From contig NW_026516204.1 in assembly GCF_025602895.1 (NCBI RefSeq), forward strand, positions 124,001 through 188,000: a stretch of 64,000 nucleotides of DNA, read 5' to 3'. Each line of letters starts with the position of its first letter. Within the stretch, counting starts at the first letter, position 1. The stretch comes from Polychytrium aggregatum (lineage: Eukaryota; Chytridiomycota; Chytridiomycetes; Polychytriales). Below the pieces are notes generated by a model, which did no database searches, had not been told where the DNA came from, and worked only from the letters and a program-made list of their open reading frames with translations. Positions 28,826 through 39,783 of this stretch are shown here, piece by piece. The translations under genes were made by a program, and so were the position numbers.

Positions 28826-29105
28826 ACTGCACACTACTGCTTAATAATGATCTGTCTGGCCACGGCTTGCATGTTTGATATTGGAGCAAGATGAAAAGAA
28901 AGAGGGGTTGGTGGGTCGGCAGGCAGGCTGTTGAGTGGTTCTGATATATGAGCAAAGTGCGTGGCAAGAAAGAAAGAACAAACGGGACATAGGAGTTTGG
29001 GAGGATAGGAAACGAATGCCGAAGAAAAACCAATGCCGGAGAAAAACGCGTGGATGTGGATGTGGATGTTGGTGTGGGCAGGCAAAGTGATGGGCGGTTG
29101 TTGCT

Positions 29106-30405
29106 TTAGACCTGCTGGGTGAGCAGGGCGCTCTGGGAGGTAGGGCGGTTTCGTCGGGCCTTGGTCTCGAGGTCGCAGGCCCACAGGGCAACACCGATGA
29201 TGTTGGTGAAGGTGAACAGGGCGTTGAAGCCAGGGACCAGGTGAAGGGCAAAGCAGACAGCGCCAAAGGAGGTGACTTGGCCGCTGCGGGAGCGACAGAA
29301 GGCTCGAGCCTGGCTGAAGGTGAAGGCTGGAGGACGACGAGGGAATCAGATGGTAAGAGCCAGCACGAGGAAGCCAGACACGCTGTGTCGCGACCCATGC
29401 AGGACCCATGCAGGACCCATGCAGGACCCATGCAGGAGCCATGCAGGAGCCAAGTCGGTGGTCGCCACAGAATCCATCCATGTATGCATGTGGCGCAGCT
29501 ACGCCAGGCCACCGACACCGCCACCGATCCCGGCAGCGGCATCCCCAGTGCACCACCCACCTTTGCGGCCAAAGTAGAAGCCGAGGAATCCCCAGCCGGT
29601 GAAGTAGGCATTGACATAGACCCAGATGACAGTGCCCAGCACGGGAATGACGTTGAGGGGACTGGTCAGGATTGTGATGAGCAGCGAAAAGAGGGCCATG
29701 CCAAGGTCTCGGCCGCAGCCACGGGCGCAGTTGTCGCCGTTGTGCTTGGTCTCGGCAATGAACTCGTCCTGCTTCTCGAGCTCAAGGACCTTCTGGAAGA
29801 GGGTGTCGAGGTAGCAGGGATAGGCGAGGGCGACGACAATCAAGACCAGCAGGGCGGCTTCGATAAGACACTAATGTTGCAGCCAAGTGCGGAGATGGCA
29901 TTAGTGTCTGTCTGCAGCACCCCACATACAGCACACAGCACAAAACATGCAGTATACAGCATACACCGCGCAAACGTGGATATCGCAGCACAGCTGCAGA
30001 GGGGGCTCTGGCGAGGGGAGGGAGGCGGCGCTGGTGGGAGACGCTGTTGCTGGGTACCGAAACCGTCGCGACATTTGTCCGAGGCTGCGGCAACGGCAGT
30101 TATGATGGCAGCAGCCAAGGCAGCAGCGGAAAACTCACCAAAATAACCGAGATGATCCAGGCCAGCCAGCCAGGAACGACCCGCTCCAGCCCGTGGGCCT
30201 GGGGAACGAGGATCGAAACGAATGCGACGATGTAGAGGCCGATGGAGATGGCGAACAGGACAAGGGCGCCGCAGATGACCTTGAGCCACAGGCTGGGGTG
30301 GGCCAGCAGGTAGGTGATGCCCATGATGGGGTAGAACGGGGGCGAGATGACCTCCTCGACGTCAATGTCGAGGTCGACCTGGCCCTGCGAGTTGGTGGTG
30401 ATCAT
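29106..30405 (-). CDS. EI24/CysZ-like multi-pass membrane protein, 3 exons
   Basis: Exons 30405-30139, 29870-29561 and 29275-29106 join in phase to 248 aa. The short N-terminus MITTNSQGQVDLDIDVEEV is followed by about five hydrophobic segments: LWLKVICGALVLFAISIGLY, GWLAWIISVILCLIEAALLV, a long LFSLLITILTSPLNVIPVLG block, and near the end FALHLVPGFNALFTFTNIIG. The repeated Pro/Asn-rich turn in LNVIPVLGT and PGFNALFTF is the pattern I associate with the EI24/CysZ superfamily and with fungal outer-spore-wall or lipid-droplet proteins of that fold. This assignment rests on pattern memory only. Localisation would be ER, plasma or lipid-droplet membrane. The gene is head-to-head with the SYLF gene (426 bp between start codons). 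Confidence 0.6.
29392..29452. repeat. 12-bp tandem repeat CCATGCAGGACC in an intron
   Basis: Five units (the last two read GGAGCC) lie in the second intron of the reverse-strand membrane-protein gene. Confidence 0.8.
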
Positions 30406-30830
30406 GGCTGGCGGTGCGAATGTCCGTGAGGCAGATGCGGGAGAACATCGGGCCAAGCGGCTTGGATCCGTGGTGGCGAAGAAAATGGCTGGGCGCGCTT
30501 CTCTCGCGGCGCTCTCGCTGCCTTCTCGGTGCCCTCTCGCTGTTCGCCGCAGCACGTGCCTGGCCACCGCCACCACGCATCCCGGTTTCTCTCCGACAAG
30601 GCCTTGGCTCTCGCACCGCGTCTTGGCGGTCGCACATGCGAGAAGAGTCGCCGTTGCCAAGTTCCTTGGCGGTCGCACCCGCCAACAGTACAAATATCCC
30701 TGGCCGTCCCCACCAGCACCAACACAGCACCAGCACAGCACCAACCGCCCGCTCTCCGCTTTCACTTCCGCCTCGTCCTCTGCCGACTCCCTCCCGCACT
30801 TACGCACGTCTGTCCCGCACCCCGCTCGCC
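30406..30830. other. Shared divergent promoter region
   Basis: The 425 bases lie between two divergent start codons. The right half is rich in ACAGCACC repeats (about 30718-30745). A weak A/T-rich element, TACAAATATCC, occurs at about 30689, 140 bases upstream of the + strand gene. Confidence 0.5.
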
Positions 30831-31898
30831 ATGCCTCCCCGAATGGAATCCCTGTGCAACCGCTCCTTCGAGACCCTCAATTACTTCCACCAGAATGGCC
30901 TGCTCGATATCCAACGACTGCACGACGCCAAAGTAAGTATCCCAGCAAGCCTGCCCAGCAAGTCGCTGCGCTATTGCAAAACGTAACAGAGCGTTCTGTC
31001 TCCTGGAGACGGGCCGGTGGCGATCTTCATCAGGCAGCTGTCGCTAACCATGAGGGTCGATTGCAGGGCATCCTCATCATGAAGATTGGTCAGCTCGGCC
31101 TCATCCACTGCTCCGTCCGGACAGGCTCCGGCATTCTGTTTTCGCGACTCGCCAACCGGTCCTGGTCGGCCCCGTGTGCAATCGAGTGCTATGGCATGGG
31201 CGTCGGATGCATGGTAGGTTCTTCCGTGAGCAAAGAGGCCCCCCCCGTTCTGCAGTGGCTTCGATGATGACTAGGGGGGGTGGGAACGCGGCAGTGACCT
31301 TGGGTCAGGCTCACGAAATAGACTTTGACCACCGTCTCATTGTCTGGCACGGCAGGCTGGCATCGAGGCCTCAGAAGTTGTGATGCTCCTGAACAACGAT
31401 GCAGCCATTCAGTCGTTCACATCCACCAACAACCTGACGATCGGCGGCGAGCTGTCGGCGGCTCTCGGCAGCAACGGACGGTCAACCGGCGTCTCAACGT
31501 CGCTCTCACGGCCATCGGAGGCAGTCGTGTCCCTGGCCCGATCCAAGGGCATCTACCTCGGCGCCTCGATCGACGGCGTCATCATCCACCCCGCCAAGAG
31601 CGTCAACAAGCTCTTCTATGGCATCGTCCTCCACTCGCAAGATATTCTCAGCGGCGTCATGCCCGCTCCGGCCGTGGCCGGGGGTGTATACGAGCTCCTG
31701 CGCCAGTATGAGCAGCTGGCGATTACTCGACAGCAGCTCCTTGCCAACATGACACCCGTTGTGACGGTACCGTACCTTGTGTACTCCATCAACAGCAAGT
31801 CAGGCGGCGATGATGAGGATGCCGTCCCACCCTCATATCCCGAGGCAGCGGCTCAACGCACTCTCAGCTATACCGCGGTGCCCCCAGAAAAGGTTTGA
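30831..31898 (+). CDS. SYLF (Ysc84-type) lipid-binding domain protein
   Basis: Exons 30831-30932, 31067-31213 and 31356-31898 join in phase to 263 aa. SYLF domains bind phosphoinositides and, in yeast Lsb3/Ysc84, link membranes to cortical actin during endocytosis. The signature runs through the protein: GILIMKIGQLGLIHCSVRTG, RSWSAPCAIECYGMGVG, GIEASEVVMLLNNDAAIQSF, then SKGIYLGASIDGVII and KLFYGIVLHSQDILSG. Yeast Ysc84 carries a C-terminal SH3 domain; here the chain ends after a Pro/Tyr-containing tail (PPSYPEAAAQ) without SH3, as in SH3YL1-like or stand-alone SYLF proteins. No signal peptide is present. The domain call is firm, the cellular role is inferred. Confidence 0.88.
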
Positions 31899-31916
31899 GC
31901 TTGCTGCAAGAGCAAC

Positions 31917-32012
31917 GCAAGTGCAACAGTAACAGCAACAGTAACAGCAACAGTAACAGTAATAGCAGTAGCAAGAGCAATAGCAGTAGCAGCAGCGATA
32001 GCAGTAGCAGCA
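31917..32012. repeat. Degenerate AACAGT/AGCAGT hexamer repeat
   Basis: About sixteen AACAGT- and AGCAGT-like hexamers lie just after the stop codon of the SYLF gene, probably in its 3' UTR. Confidence 0.75.
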
Positions 32013-32017
32013 TGGCC

Positions 32018-32240
32018 ACCCTGATGGTCCCCATGTCGACCACCCTTCTTCTGATGGAACTGCTCGGGCAGCCTGAGGAAGCCTCGGATGACGAGACTCG
32101 AGGCACAATCCTCACCCTGCCCCCACGAGATGGTTGGTCGTTGTGAACAAGCGATGGCTGTGTATTCTTGTCAAAAGGGAACATCACTTACAATCAAAAG
32201 CACATTCGGGCTGTCCCGTTTCATTTTGTGAACTCTTTAA
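32018..32240 (-). mobile_element. Tc1/mariner-like relic (copy 3, degraded)
   Basis: The right end carries GGGCTGTCCCGTTTCATTTTG at 32209-32229, the same terminal repeat as the copies at 1190 and 11332. Inside it, 32019-32100 matches 59497-59580 at most positions (for example CACCCTTCTTCTGATGGA against CACCCTTCCTCTGATGGA). The left border is not clear. No transposase helix-turn-helix remains. Confidence 0.55.
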
Positions 32241-32458
32241 AGCATTGCATGGCATCGGGGTGAGGCGCGGGGAAAGGAGACGAGCTGAAAGGACATTCGC
32301 GGAGTAACGAATGAGTTGAGAGGGCATCGGAGGCGATGACGGTGACGATGATGGTGGCGATGGCGATGGCGGAGAGTGGGCTGCTTGCAACATGCAGGAT
32401 CGATCGAGGGAAGCGAAACTGGCATGCCGGCAGCGCATGCTCCTTCGCCAAGGCAAGT

Positions 32459-33557
32459 TTAGAGAATGCCCCGGTACTTCTCGCTAATGCGAGGGGATGC
32501 GAAGACATGGACCAAGATCACGTAGAAGACGTCGACCACGGCGCAAACAATGTAGAGCCAGACCATCGAGGCGCTCGTGGTGCCGCTGATGATGCGTGTG
32601 CGCCGTTTCAAAAGTTAGAGGGCAAGCGTCAGTAAAAATGGCAACAGGCACAAGATCGAGTTGGAGGGATGGACGAGCGGGCGGACATGCAGGTGAATGC
32701 GGTGGGGGATGACAGTGCGACTGGATTCTGGCGCTCCTTGCGAACAAGATTCAACGCTGTCAGTCACATGGTCTGCAGCAAATGCTCATACCCGATGTAG
32801 GCGCCGATGGAGGCGAGAAAGGTGCCCAGGAACTTTGACCAGGCAATGAACCAGTTCTGGCCACGCACGGAGCGACGCTCGAGCAGCATCAGCACAAAGG
32901 CGATGGACATGTACGCATTGATGCCATAGGCCGAATAGGCAGCACCATTTTGGCTGCCGAGATCGGACTTGAGAACGAGGTGCATGGACAGCGACAGGAC
33001 AAAGATGGCGAAGAAGGTCTTGTAGATGTGCTTGCGGACCCAAGACGACTGGAACTCTAGAGATTCGCTGGTTTTGAGGTTGCGTATGGTCAAGTAGACG
33101 ATGCCGATATCCAGAGCGACCCAGATCCAGTTGATGATGTACGAAGGGTCAACTGACTTGGACGAAATGACTCGTGGCAGATCGAAAACGGAGTAGGTGA
33201 GTTCCCAACCAAAGTTGAGGCCTGGGAAGCGCCAGTGACGAGCGCACGGGCGAACAGAGCATGCGGTGTTGGGAATGCCAATTCCGATGGGAATCAGTGA
33301 ATTGTGAGCAAATGAGTGGACGGCGGAGATAACGTGGACGGCAGAGATAGAGCGGTTCAGAGACGACAGACTTTCCATCAAGGGATGCTATGGGAGATGA
33401 ATCTCGGTGGGCTGCCCGTGCGGCAATGGTTCCTACCGAGGGCCACGATGGGCATCGAGTAAGTAGCGCGGCTCTTCGCATTGATCCAGATGATGCAGAT
33501 GTAGCAGGCGATCCAAAAGAGGCCGCCGACGCCCACAAGAATGTCCGAGGCGTCCAT
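32459..33557 (-). CDS. PaxB-like integral membrane protein (terpene-cyclase family)
   Basis: Exons 33557-33437, 33221-32792 and 32585-32459 join in phase to 225 aa. The protein has about seven hydrophobic helices, starting with DILVGVGGLFWIACYICIIW and ending with SASMVWLYIVCAVVDVFYVI. The block GLNFGWELTYSVFDLPR followed by INWIWVALDIGIVYLTI is the pattern of the PaxB/Pyr4/AtmB family, small membrane proteins that cyclise epoxidised meroterpenoids or indole diterpenes in filamentous fungi. The acidic residue in NFGWE, needed for proton donation in characterised cyclases, is present. No prenyltransferase, P450 or monooxygenase lies nearby, so a secondary-metabolism role is not supported by context. 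Many fungal members have unknown roles. Confidence 0.75.
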
Positions 33558-33729
33558 GACGAAAGCAGATTGGAGGTGCGGGTGAGGGATGAGGGCAGCG
33601 ACACGGGAGGGGCTGCGAAACGAAAAGCCAACGCAGAAGACGAACGGCGAACGGCGAACGGCAGAGCGGTTCTCGTGAGCGGCACCGCCGCCGCGGGTCA
33701 CGAGAAGTCCGAAATGAGGCGGGCATATG

Positions 33730-33873
33730 GTTCATGACATGGCATAAGTTCATGACATGGCATAAGTTCATGACATGGCATAAGTTCATGACATGGGATA
33801 CGTTCATGACATGGGATACGTTCATGACATGGGATACGTTCATGACATGGGATAAGTTCATGACATGGAACGA
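33730..33873. repeat. 18-bp minisatellite A (about 8 units)
   Basis: The unit GTTCATGACATGGSATAM is repeated about eight times with few changes. Because 18 is divisible by three it stays open as an artificial Met-Thr-Trp-containing frame, which I do not regard as a gene. Confidence 0.95.
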
Positions 33874-34193
33874 GCCCGTGGCAATTCGCCGACGACACGG
33901 ATGCGGACACTGCCGCTGTTGGAGTGCAGCCAGAGCTGTGCCTGTGTGCAGTCGAATTCGCTCCGAGACTGAATCGGAATACTTCCCCCTTTCGAAGTTC
34001 ACAGTCGTTCGCGTCGCCCGAGAACCAGAGTCTGATAGGCCATGGGGAACAGCTGATCGCTTGGAAGGTCGTTAGGCCAAGGGCGTGGTAGATTGGGATG
34101 GCCGCTGCGAACGATGGATGGATGCGCATTGGTCGCCAAAGGGTGGCTGTCTCGTTGCACTGTGTTATATCAGCCACACCAGAGCATTATGTT

Positions 34194-34301
34194 CTCTGCT
34201 AACAACATCAACTCTGCTAACAACATCAACTCTTCTAACAACATCAACTCTGCTAACAACATCAACTCTGCTAACAACATCAACTCTGCTAACAACATCG
34301 C
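34194..34301. repeat. 18-bp minisatellite B (6 units)
   Basis: Six nearly perfect copies of CTCTGCTAACAACATCAA (one has CTCTTCT) lie 282 bases before the start codon of the M13-like gene. Confidence 0.95.
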
Positions 34302-34530
34302 ATCAGCGCATCACCCCCCACGACCCATTCCCAACACGCCTCCGCCGCAGCAATGCATGCGCTCCCCATGTGCGACCCCCTGCCCGCTCGGCTTGGCGTA
34401 TTTCTCGGTGGTCTCTCTCTCCCCCCACCGCTTGGTCCTCTGTCGTCCTCTTCCTCCGCCGTTCCCCCCGGGCTTTGACGACTGAGGCCCGGCTCTCATC
34501 CCATCACACGAATCGCCATCATTCGTATCT

Positions 34531-34536
34531 TATAAA
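34531..34536 (+). promoter_or_regulatory. TATA element of the M13-like gene
   Basis: TATAAA at 34531-34536 lies 53 bases upstream of the start codon at 34584 and is followed by a C/A-rich leader. Confidence 0.45.
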
Positions 34537-34583
34537 CATATCCCATTCTATCACACCAATCCCACCACACCGCACCGCTTGCC

Positions 34584-37500
34584 ATGGCCAACAACGCCGA
34601 CAATTCGCTCGGCTACGAGCAGGACCTCGACGAAAACCTTTACGACGACGGCGATGAGAGCGCCCAGTCCTACGAGGACCAGCCCGACGACCAGCCCGAC
34701 GACCAGCTCGACGCCCGCGATGATCTCGAGGCCGCCGCTCCCACCGAGACCTCGGCGCTGCTGCCCCCCGCCGACGGCGAATCCGCCCGCCCCCTGCCCG
34801 ACTGGCTCTCGGGCCTGGCCGACCAGGCCAAGAGCGCTTATACAGCCGTCTCCGACCGGGTCGCCCCGGCGCTTGCCTCGGCCAAGGACTCGGCCGCCCC
34901 CGTCCTGGCATCCATCCGGGACAGAGCCGCCCCCGTCGTCGACTCGGTGCGCTCGGCCCTCTCGCCTGCCCTCGACAGCGCCCGCACCGCCGTCGCTCCT
35001 GCCGTCTCGGCTGCCCGCGAGCACACCGCCCGTGCCCTCGGCCAGCTGCAGGAGGCCTCCAGCGCCTCGGCCCGCGGGATCGGCAGCCACCACGACTCCT
35101 GGAAGGCGTGGTTCGCCAGTCTGACGCCCGAGCAGCAGACCTTCCTGCGATCCATTTTTGCTGCGATCATCCTGGTGCTGTTCCTCCTTGTTACCTGGTC
35201 CCGCTTCGCCCTGCATGTCCTCCCTGTTCCTCCCATCGAGAGCCCCACGCCAGTCCCGACCGCCACAAGCTCCTCGCCCATCTTCACAACGACCTCGGCC
35301 CCGCTGCCGACCTCCTCGGTTCCGCCCGTCCCAGTGCCCACCGCCTCTCCCGAGCCGTCCGTCTGTCTGACGCCCGAGTGTGTCCTGGCTGCCGCCGACA
35401 TCCTTAACTCCATCGACACCTCCGTCGACCCCTGTGACGACTTTTACCAGTTTTCGTGCGGCACATGGCAGAAGCAGCATCCTGTCTCCAAGCACCGACC
35501 CCAAGACTCGGTCATCGACCAGGCCGTTCGCCAGAACTACCGCATCATCAAGACCGCCATCGAGGCCCTGCCTTCCCACCGGCCCGAGACTCTGAGCCCT
35601 CTCGAGTCGACCCAGCAGCAGCTCAACACCCTCGTCGCCGATTTCTATCACAGCTGCACAAACATGACCGCCATCAAGGAACTCGGCATCCAGCCTCTCG
35701 TCGACCACCTCCGTCGCATCAGCAGCGCCTCCTTCCCCATATCCACGCCTTCGTTCCCCTCGGGCGCCTACCGACTCAATATCGCTCGCTATGCCGACGC
35801 TCTTGCCGATGCCGCCCAGGCTGGATCGTCTGCTTTCTTCTCGGTTCAGTCCCGGCCCAGTCGCCAGCATGCTGGCACCTTGAGCATTCTCATTAGCCCC
35901 AGTGGCCATGACATTTGGTCCTGGCTCAGTCCGGACAGCGACAGCAGCCTCGTGGAGCTTTACACCCAAGCCCTTGCCAAGGTCCTGGAGCTCGTCTTGT
36001 CAGACATTTCGCCGCCGCACAAGGGCAAGACCTGGCTCAACGTGGCCGCCAAGATCGTCGAGCTCGAGAAGACCCTTTTGGATCTGGGCCGTGCAAAGTA
36101 AGCACCCATGCCGTGCCTCTTTTTGACATGTTTCGGAACCCTGGCTCATTGCTGCTGCCTTGGCTTGCCCATTCACTTTTCCGCGTTGGCCGTGGCCACT
36201 CCTCGGTGTTCATGCGTGTCTGGCTTCGCATGGCCATCCTGCATGCTTGCGTATGTGCTAACGCCGCTTGACTTTGCGCACCAATCAGGACTACCAGGTC
36301 GTCGAGTTGGCCAATGCCCGACTTCTCCGTGCGGAACCTGACCATCGTTGCCCCCGCGTTCCCTTGGTTGAGCTACTTTGAGCGACTCGTGTCCTCGTCG
36401 GTGTCCTTGGACACCTCCATTTTTGCCCCTCCTATTGAATACCTCACTGGCTTTTCTAAGCTCTTGGAGACTCTGGACGCCGACACTGCCGAAAAATACT
36501 ACTTCTGGTATGTTTCGACATCTCTTTGGGCAGTTGCATCGTTGGATGCCCGCGAGAGAAGTGGCTGACTCGGGATTTCTGGCGTACCTTGCTCTAACCA
36601 CCCCTAACCACCCCTAACCATCTCTACCATATATCGGTTCCATGATTGGCGTTCCCTCTTCCTCAGGCAATTGATTAACCAGTACCGCCATCTGGGCATC
36701 GATGAGATCGACGACATTTTCGAGCCGCTGGACAACAAGCTGAGCAGAGTCCCGCTCACCAAGCCCCACAGGTCTGTGCCTTTTCGAGCTGCACCATCTC
36801 CGATTCAGTCTTCAGCTGCATGTTGCTGTCGCCTGAGTCAACACGTTTGCTTCTGCAAGTGGACGGCTCGCAGAGGGATGCGGCCCACAGTCAGTGGCAT
36901 GAACAAACAACCCCAACAACACCGACGGCAATGACAGCTTTCTATCGCTTGACTATTGGACAACTGACGGTTGTGATGCGGCACTTGACATTTAGATCAA
37001 ACTTTTGCGTCGATACTACATACCATTTCCTTGACCGCATTATTTCGAAGCTCTTTGACGAGCAAGTTCTCACCGGTGGGTCGTCGGATCTGCCCTCACT
37101 GTCTTGGGAAGGAGAATGCTATCGCGTTATTATCGACAACTGTGTCGGCGTGCAACGGCGTCTGACCTAACATTACGGTTCCTTTGATGTTCCAAGCGAT
37201 CGCCCAAGAGGAAACGCGGGAGCTCGCTAAGAACGTCAACAGCGCCTTTGTCAGCCAGCTGGGAGAATACAGCTGGGTCGATGAGGCCACCCGCACAGTC
37301 GCGATCGAGAAGGCAAGTTTGTGCGAGGGTCTCTGTGCACGCCGCTTGGTGATTGTTTGATCGTTCCTTTGATGCTGCGAATGGGGGTCTGCCCCTACCC
37401 GAGCGACTTTAGCATGTGTTAACCTCGCTGGCTTTGATCTCATGCAACGGTATGCAGGTCAACGGCATCAACACCACTGTGGGCTCTTCAGAGGCATACT

Positions 37501-38993
37501 CCAACGTGACTGAGCTGCTTGAGTACTATGAGGGCTACGGCGTCATCAATTCCCGTAGCTACTTCGATAACCTTGCCAACCTACAGAGACTGGAAGTCGA
37601 TCACAAGCTCTCCAAGCGCAACCATACCGACAACACCGATTACCACTACCAAACCTTCATCAATTTTTGGTACAACAGCGATTATGTAAGGGGTTTGTTG
37701 TGGTTGCTGGATCGATGGCCCGAGGACGAAACAGACGCTGTCCACCCGATTGCGCATGGCCAGTTGGTTGATCCCATATTTTGAATTCTTCGCTTCGCTA
37801 GGATGCGCGGGGCAACCGGGTCCAAGTTTCTTCGGGTGAGCACCATCGGAATGCATGACTAAAGACAGCGGATCGCAGTAGTCTGATGTTAAACGTTCAA
37901 GAAGATGCTTTGTCCGGGGAATCATACGATGGATGACCGCCGCTCGTCGTTCTAATCTCAGTATGCTGCTCTGTCACCCGTACTTACACCCGGCTGTGCT
38001 CCATTCCCATCCTGGCTTGGTTTGTGCCGCTGTGTCATCTCGTGGAAACGAATGTACAGCCCTTATCCCCACCACTATACATCAGGACCAACCAGAGTAC
38101 CTGCGATACGGACGCCTTGGATCCATCATCAGCGGCCACGTCTCTCAAGCGTTCTATGGACGTGGTCGAGATATCCACCCCAACGGCACCTTTGGCGACT
38201 GGTGGAGCAACAACACGGCTGTCGCGTTTAAATCCAAGACTCAGTGCCTGATTGATCAATTCGATGGCTACAACTACACTCTGCCCTCTGGCACCACCAC
38301 ACATGTCGATGGCCATACGCACGTCGAGCGCAACTTGCAACGCAACACGGGCGTGGCCCTTGCCTTTGATGCTTGGAAGCTCACTCGCTCCTGGAACCCG
38401 GATGAGCCCGAGCGCAACCCACTCCTCCCTGGTTTGGCCCCGTTTACCGAGGAGCAGCTCTTCTTCGTGTCGTTTGCTCAGGAATACTGCGAAAACAGTC
38501 TCCCGGAGCTCGTTGAGGTACAGTAATTTGCTTGGAAATGCTGTTGGTGCTTCATCCCGTTGCTGCTTCATGCCGTTGGTGCTTCATGCCAGGTCGAGCC
38601 GTCGGTCTCGGTGTGCGTCAAGCGCACCCCTATGCTGCTGCCTTCCGACCGAGCAAGTCACTGGTCCAATTGGGTGCTGGTCTCCCTTGAGTACTCTTGA
38701 GTGCTCTTGAGTGTTGGTCCTTCCTGAGGGTCGACCGCTTCTGAGTCGTTGGTGTTCGAGCTGTGCTATGAAGAACGTAGCCGCACTGGTCGCGACCCTG
38801 ACCCCGCTGAATCGCTCATGCTAACTCCTTGCTGCGACTGTCTTGGGTGGATTTGGCTTCCGTTCTGCAGAGCTATAACGTCCCTGCTCGATTCAAGGTC
38901 ATCGGCGCCGTTTCCAACTCGGACGACTTTGCCCAGGCCTTCCGCTGCAAACGGGGATCGCCCATGAACCCGGAGCGCAAGTGCCGCTTGTAG
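34584..38993 (+). CDS. Membrane-anchored M13 (neprilysin-family) pseudopeptidase
   Basis: Nine exons join in phase to 958 aa: 34584-36097, 36289-36507, 36667-36771, 36996-37075, 37197-37312, 37458-37685, 37802-37835, 38060-38517, 38871-38993. It is a type II protein: an acidic N-terminus (1-70), an Ala-rich amphipathic stretch (about 85-165), one membrane segment (IFAAIILVLFLLVTW, about 191-205), a Pro/Thr/Ser stalk, then the M13 ectodomain (SVDPCDDFYQFSCGTW). The ectodomain is recognisable to its end (GSPMNPERKC). The zinc site is not: where active relatives have HExxH in a GHExxHAFDGRG context, this chain has SGHVSQAFYGRGRD, and the ENxAD region reads VERNLQRNTG. Both zinc histidines, the catalytic Glu, the third zinc ligand and the Asp are therefore replaced, while flanking sequence (GTFGDWWSNNT, TGVALAFDAW) is intact. 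Intron 5 has a GC donor. Probably a binding or decoy protein, not a protease. Confidence 0.85.
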
Positions 38994-39783
38994 AGTGTGC
39001 GCAGAAGTCCAAGCACCTATCCTGGGACAGTATGCTGGCACCTCCAGCCGAGGAGGTAGTCACTCGCTTTTCACCACTTTCCGGTCTACAAGTTCAGCTT
39101 TTGCTTGCTCCTCTTTCTATCTATCGACCTTTGTTTCATTCCTCTTTCATCTTCTTTTGCTCAGCTATCGCAGCGCTTCTATCCTCGATAGGAGTGGAAC
39201 AGCAGCCACAACAGCGCTGAAAGAGATCTTTTATATGTGCTCGAGTCTTTCACTCTTTATGTGATTTTGTCCCGTTCTTCTGGTTTGCCATTCGCTGTTT
39301 CGCTCACGGTCCTTCTGAACATGACTCTGCTCTGTCTACGGTCACTGTCCCGTCCTGGTCTGTTTTTGAGTCCCCTTTGCTCTCTCTTTCTCGTTGTCGA
39401 TTTCTCATTGTCGATTTCTCTCACAATTTACTTTTCGTTCGATCGCTCTCGACCTCAACCTCCGGCCTCTTCGTCCTTTTGTTGATGTCTCTTGTCGTCT
39501 CTTTCCCACCCGAGCCACTTTGAACACCGTCTCGAGCCTCAGCCGTGATTAAATATGACTATGTATATGGCAAGAGTAAATGGCTGCCCGGATACCAAAG
39601 ATGAGAGAGAGCCGGCGGTGTTCATCAATGGGAGGCCTCGCCGAGTCACCACAGGGTGGATGATCGTTGTTGGAGGTGGATATGAGGATTCCATATCATA
39701 ACGAAACAAAGGCAGCCGTCGGGTAATAAATGGAGCCCATATCCACACCTCCATACGATCCAGACGTTCCGTCAATATAGCAG
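38994..39783. other. Convergent 3' intergenic region
   Basis: About 790 bases lie between two facing gene ends. It is T/C-rich, with several copies of TTTCTCATTGTCGATTTCTC-like words at 39385-39425. No gene or RNA is recognised. Confidence 0.5.

Larger units (their letters stand above)
31899..32458. other. Convergent intergenic region
   Basis: It lies between the 3' ends of the SYLF and PaxB-like genes. It holds the hexamer repeat and a transposon relic (both listed separately), then an unremarkable stretch that includes an ATGGTGGCGATGG-type trinucleotide pattern at about 32345. Confidence 0.5.
33558..34583. other. Divergent intergenic region with two 18-bp minisatellites
   Basis: It contains the promoters of the PaxB-like gene (reverse) and the M13-like gene (forward). 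Two unrelated tandem arrays of the same 18-base period are listed separately. The rest shows no gene. Confidence 0.6.

Noticed and set aside
29392-29452. CCATGCAGGACC repeat considered as coding repeat
   Set aside because: It falls between a donor at 29561 and an acceptor at 29275 of the reverse-strand membrane-protein gene, so it is intronic.
33734-34075. Open frame encoding repeated MTWHKF/MTWDTF peptides
   Set aside because: Product of an 18-bp minisatellite whose period keeps one frame open; no start context, introns or homology.
34551-35969. 472-codon reverse frame over the M13-like gene
   Set aside because: Gly/Arg/Asp-rich complement of the Ala/Pro/Ser-coding first exon; no independent evidence.
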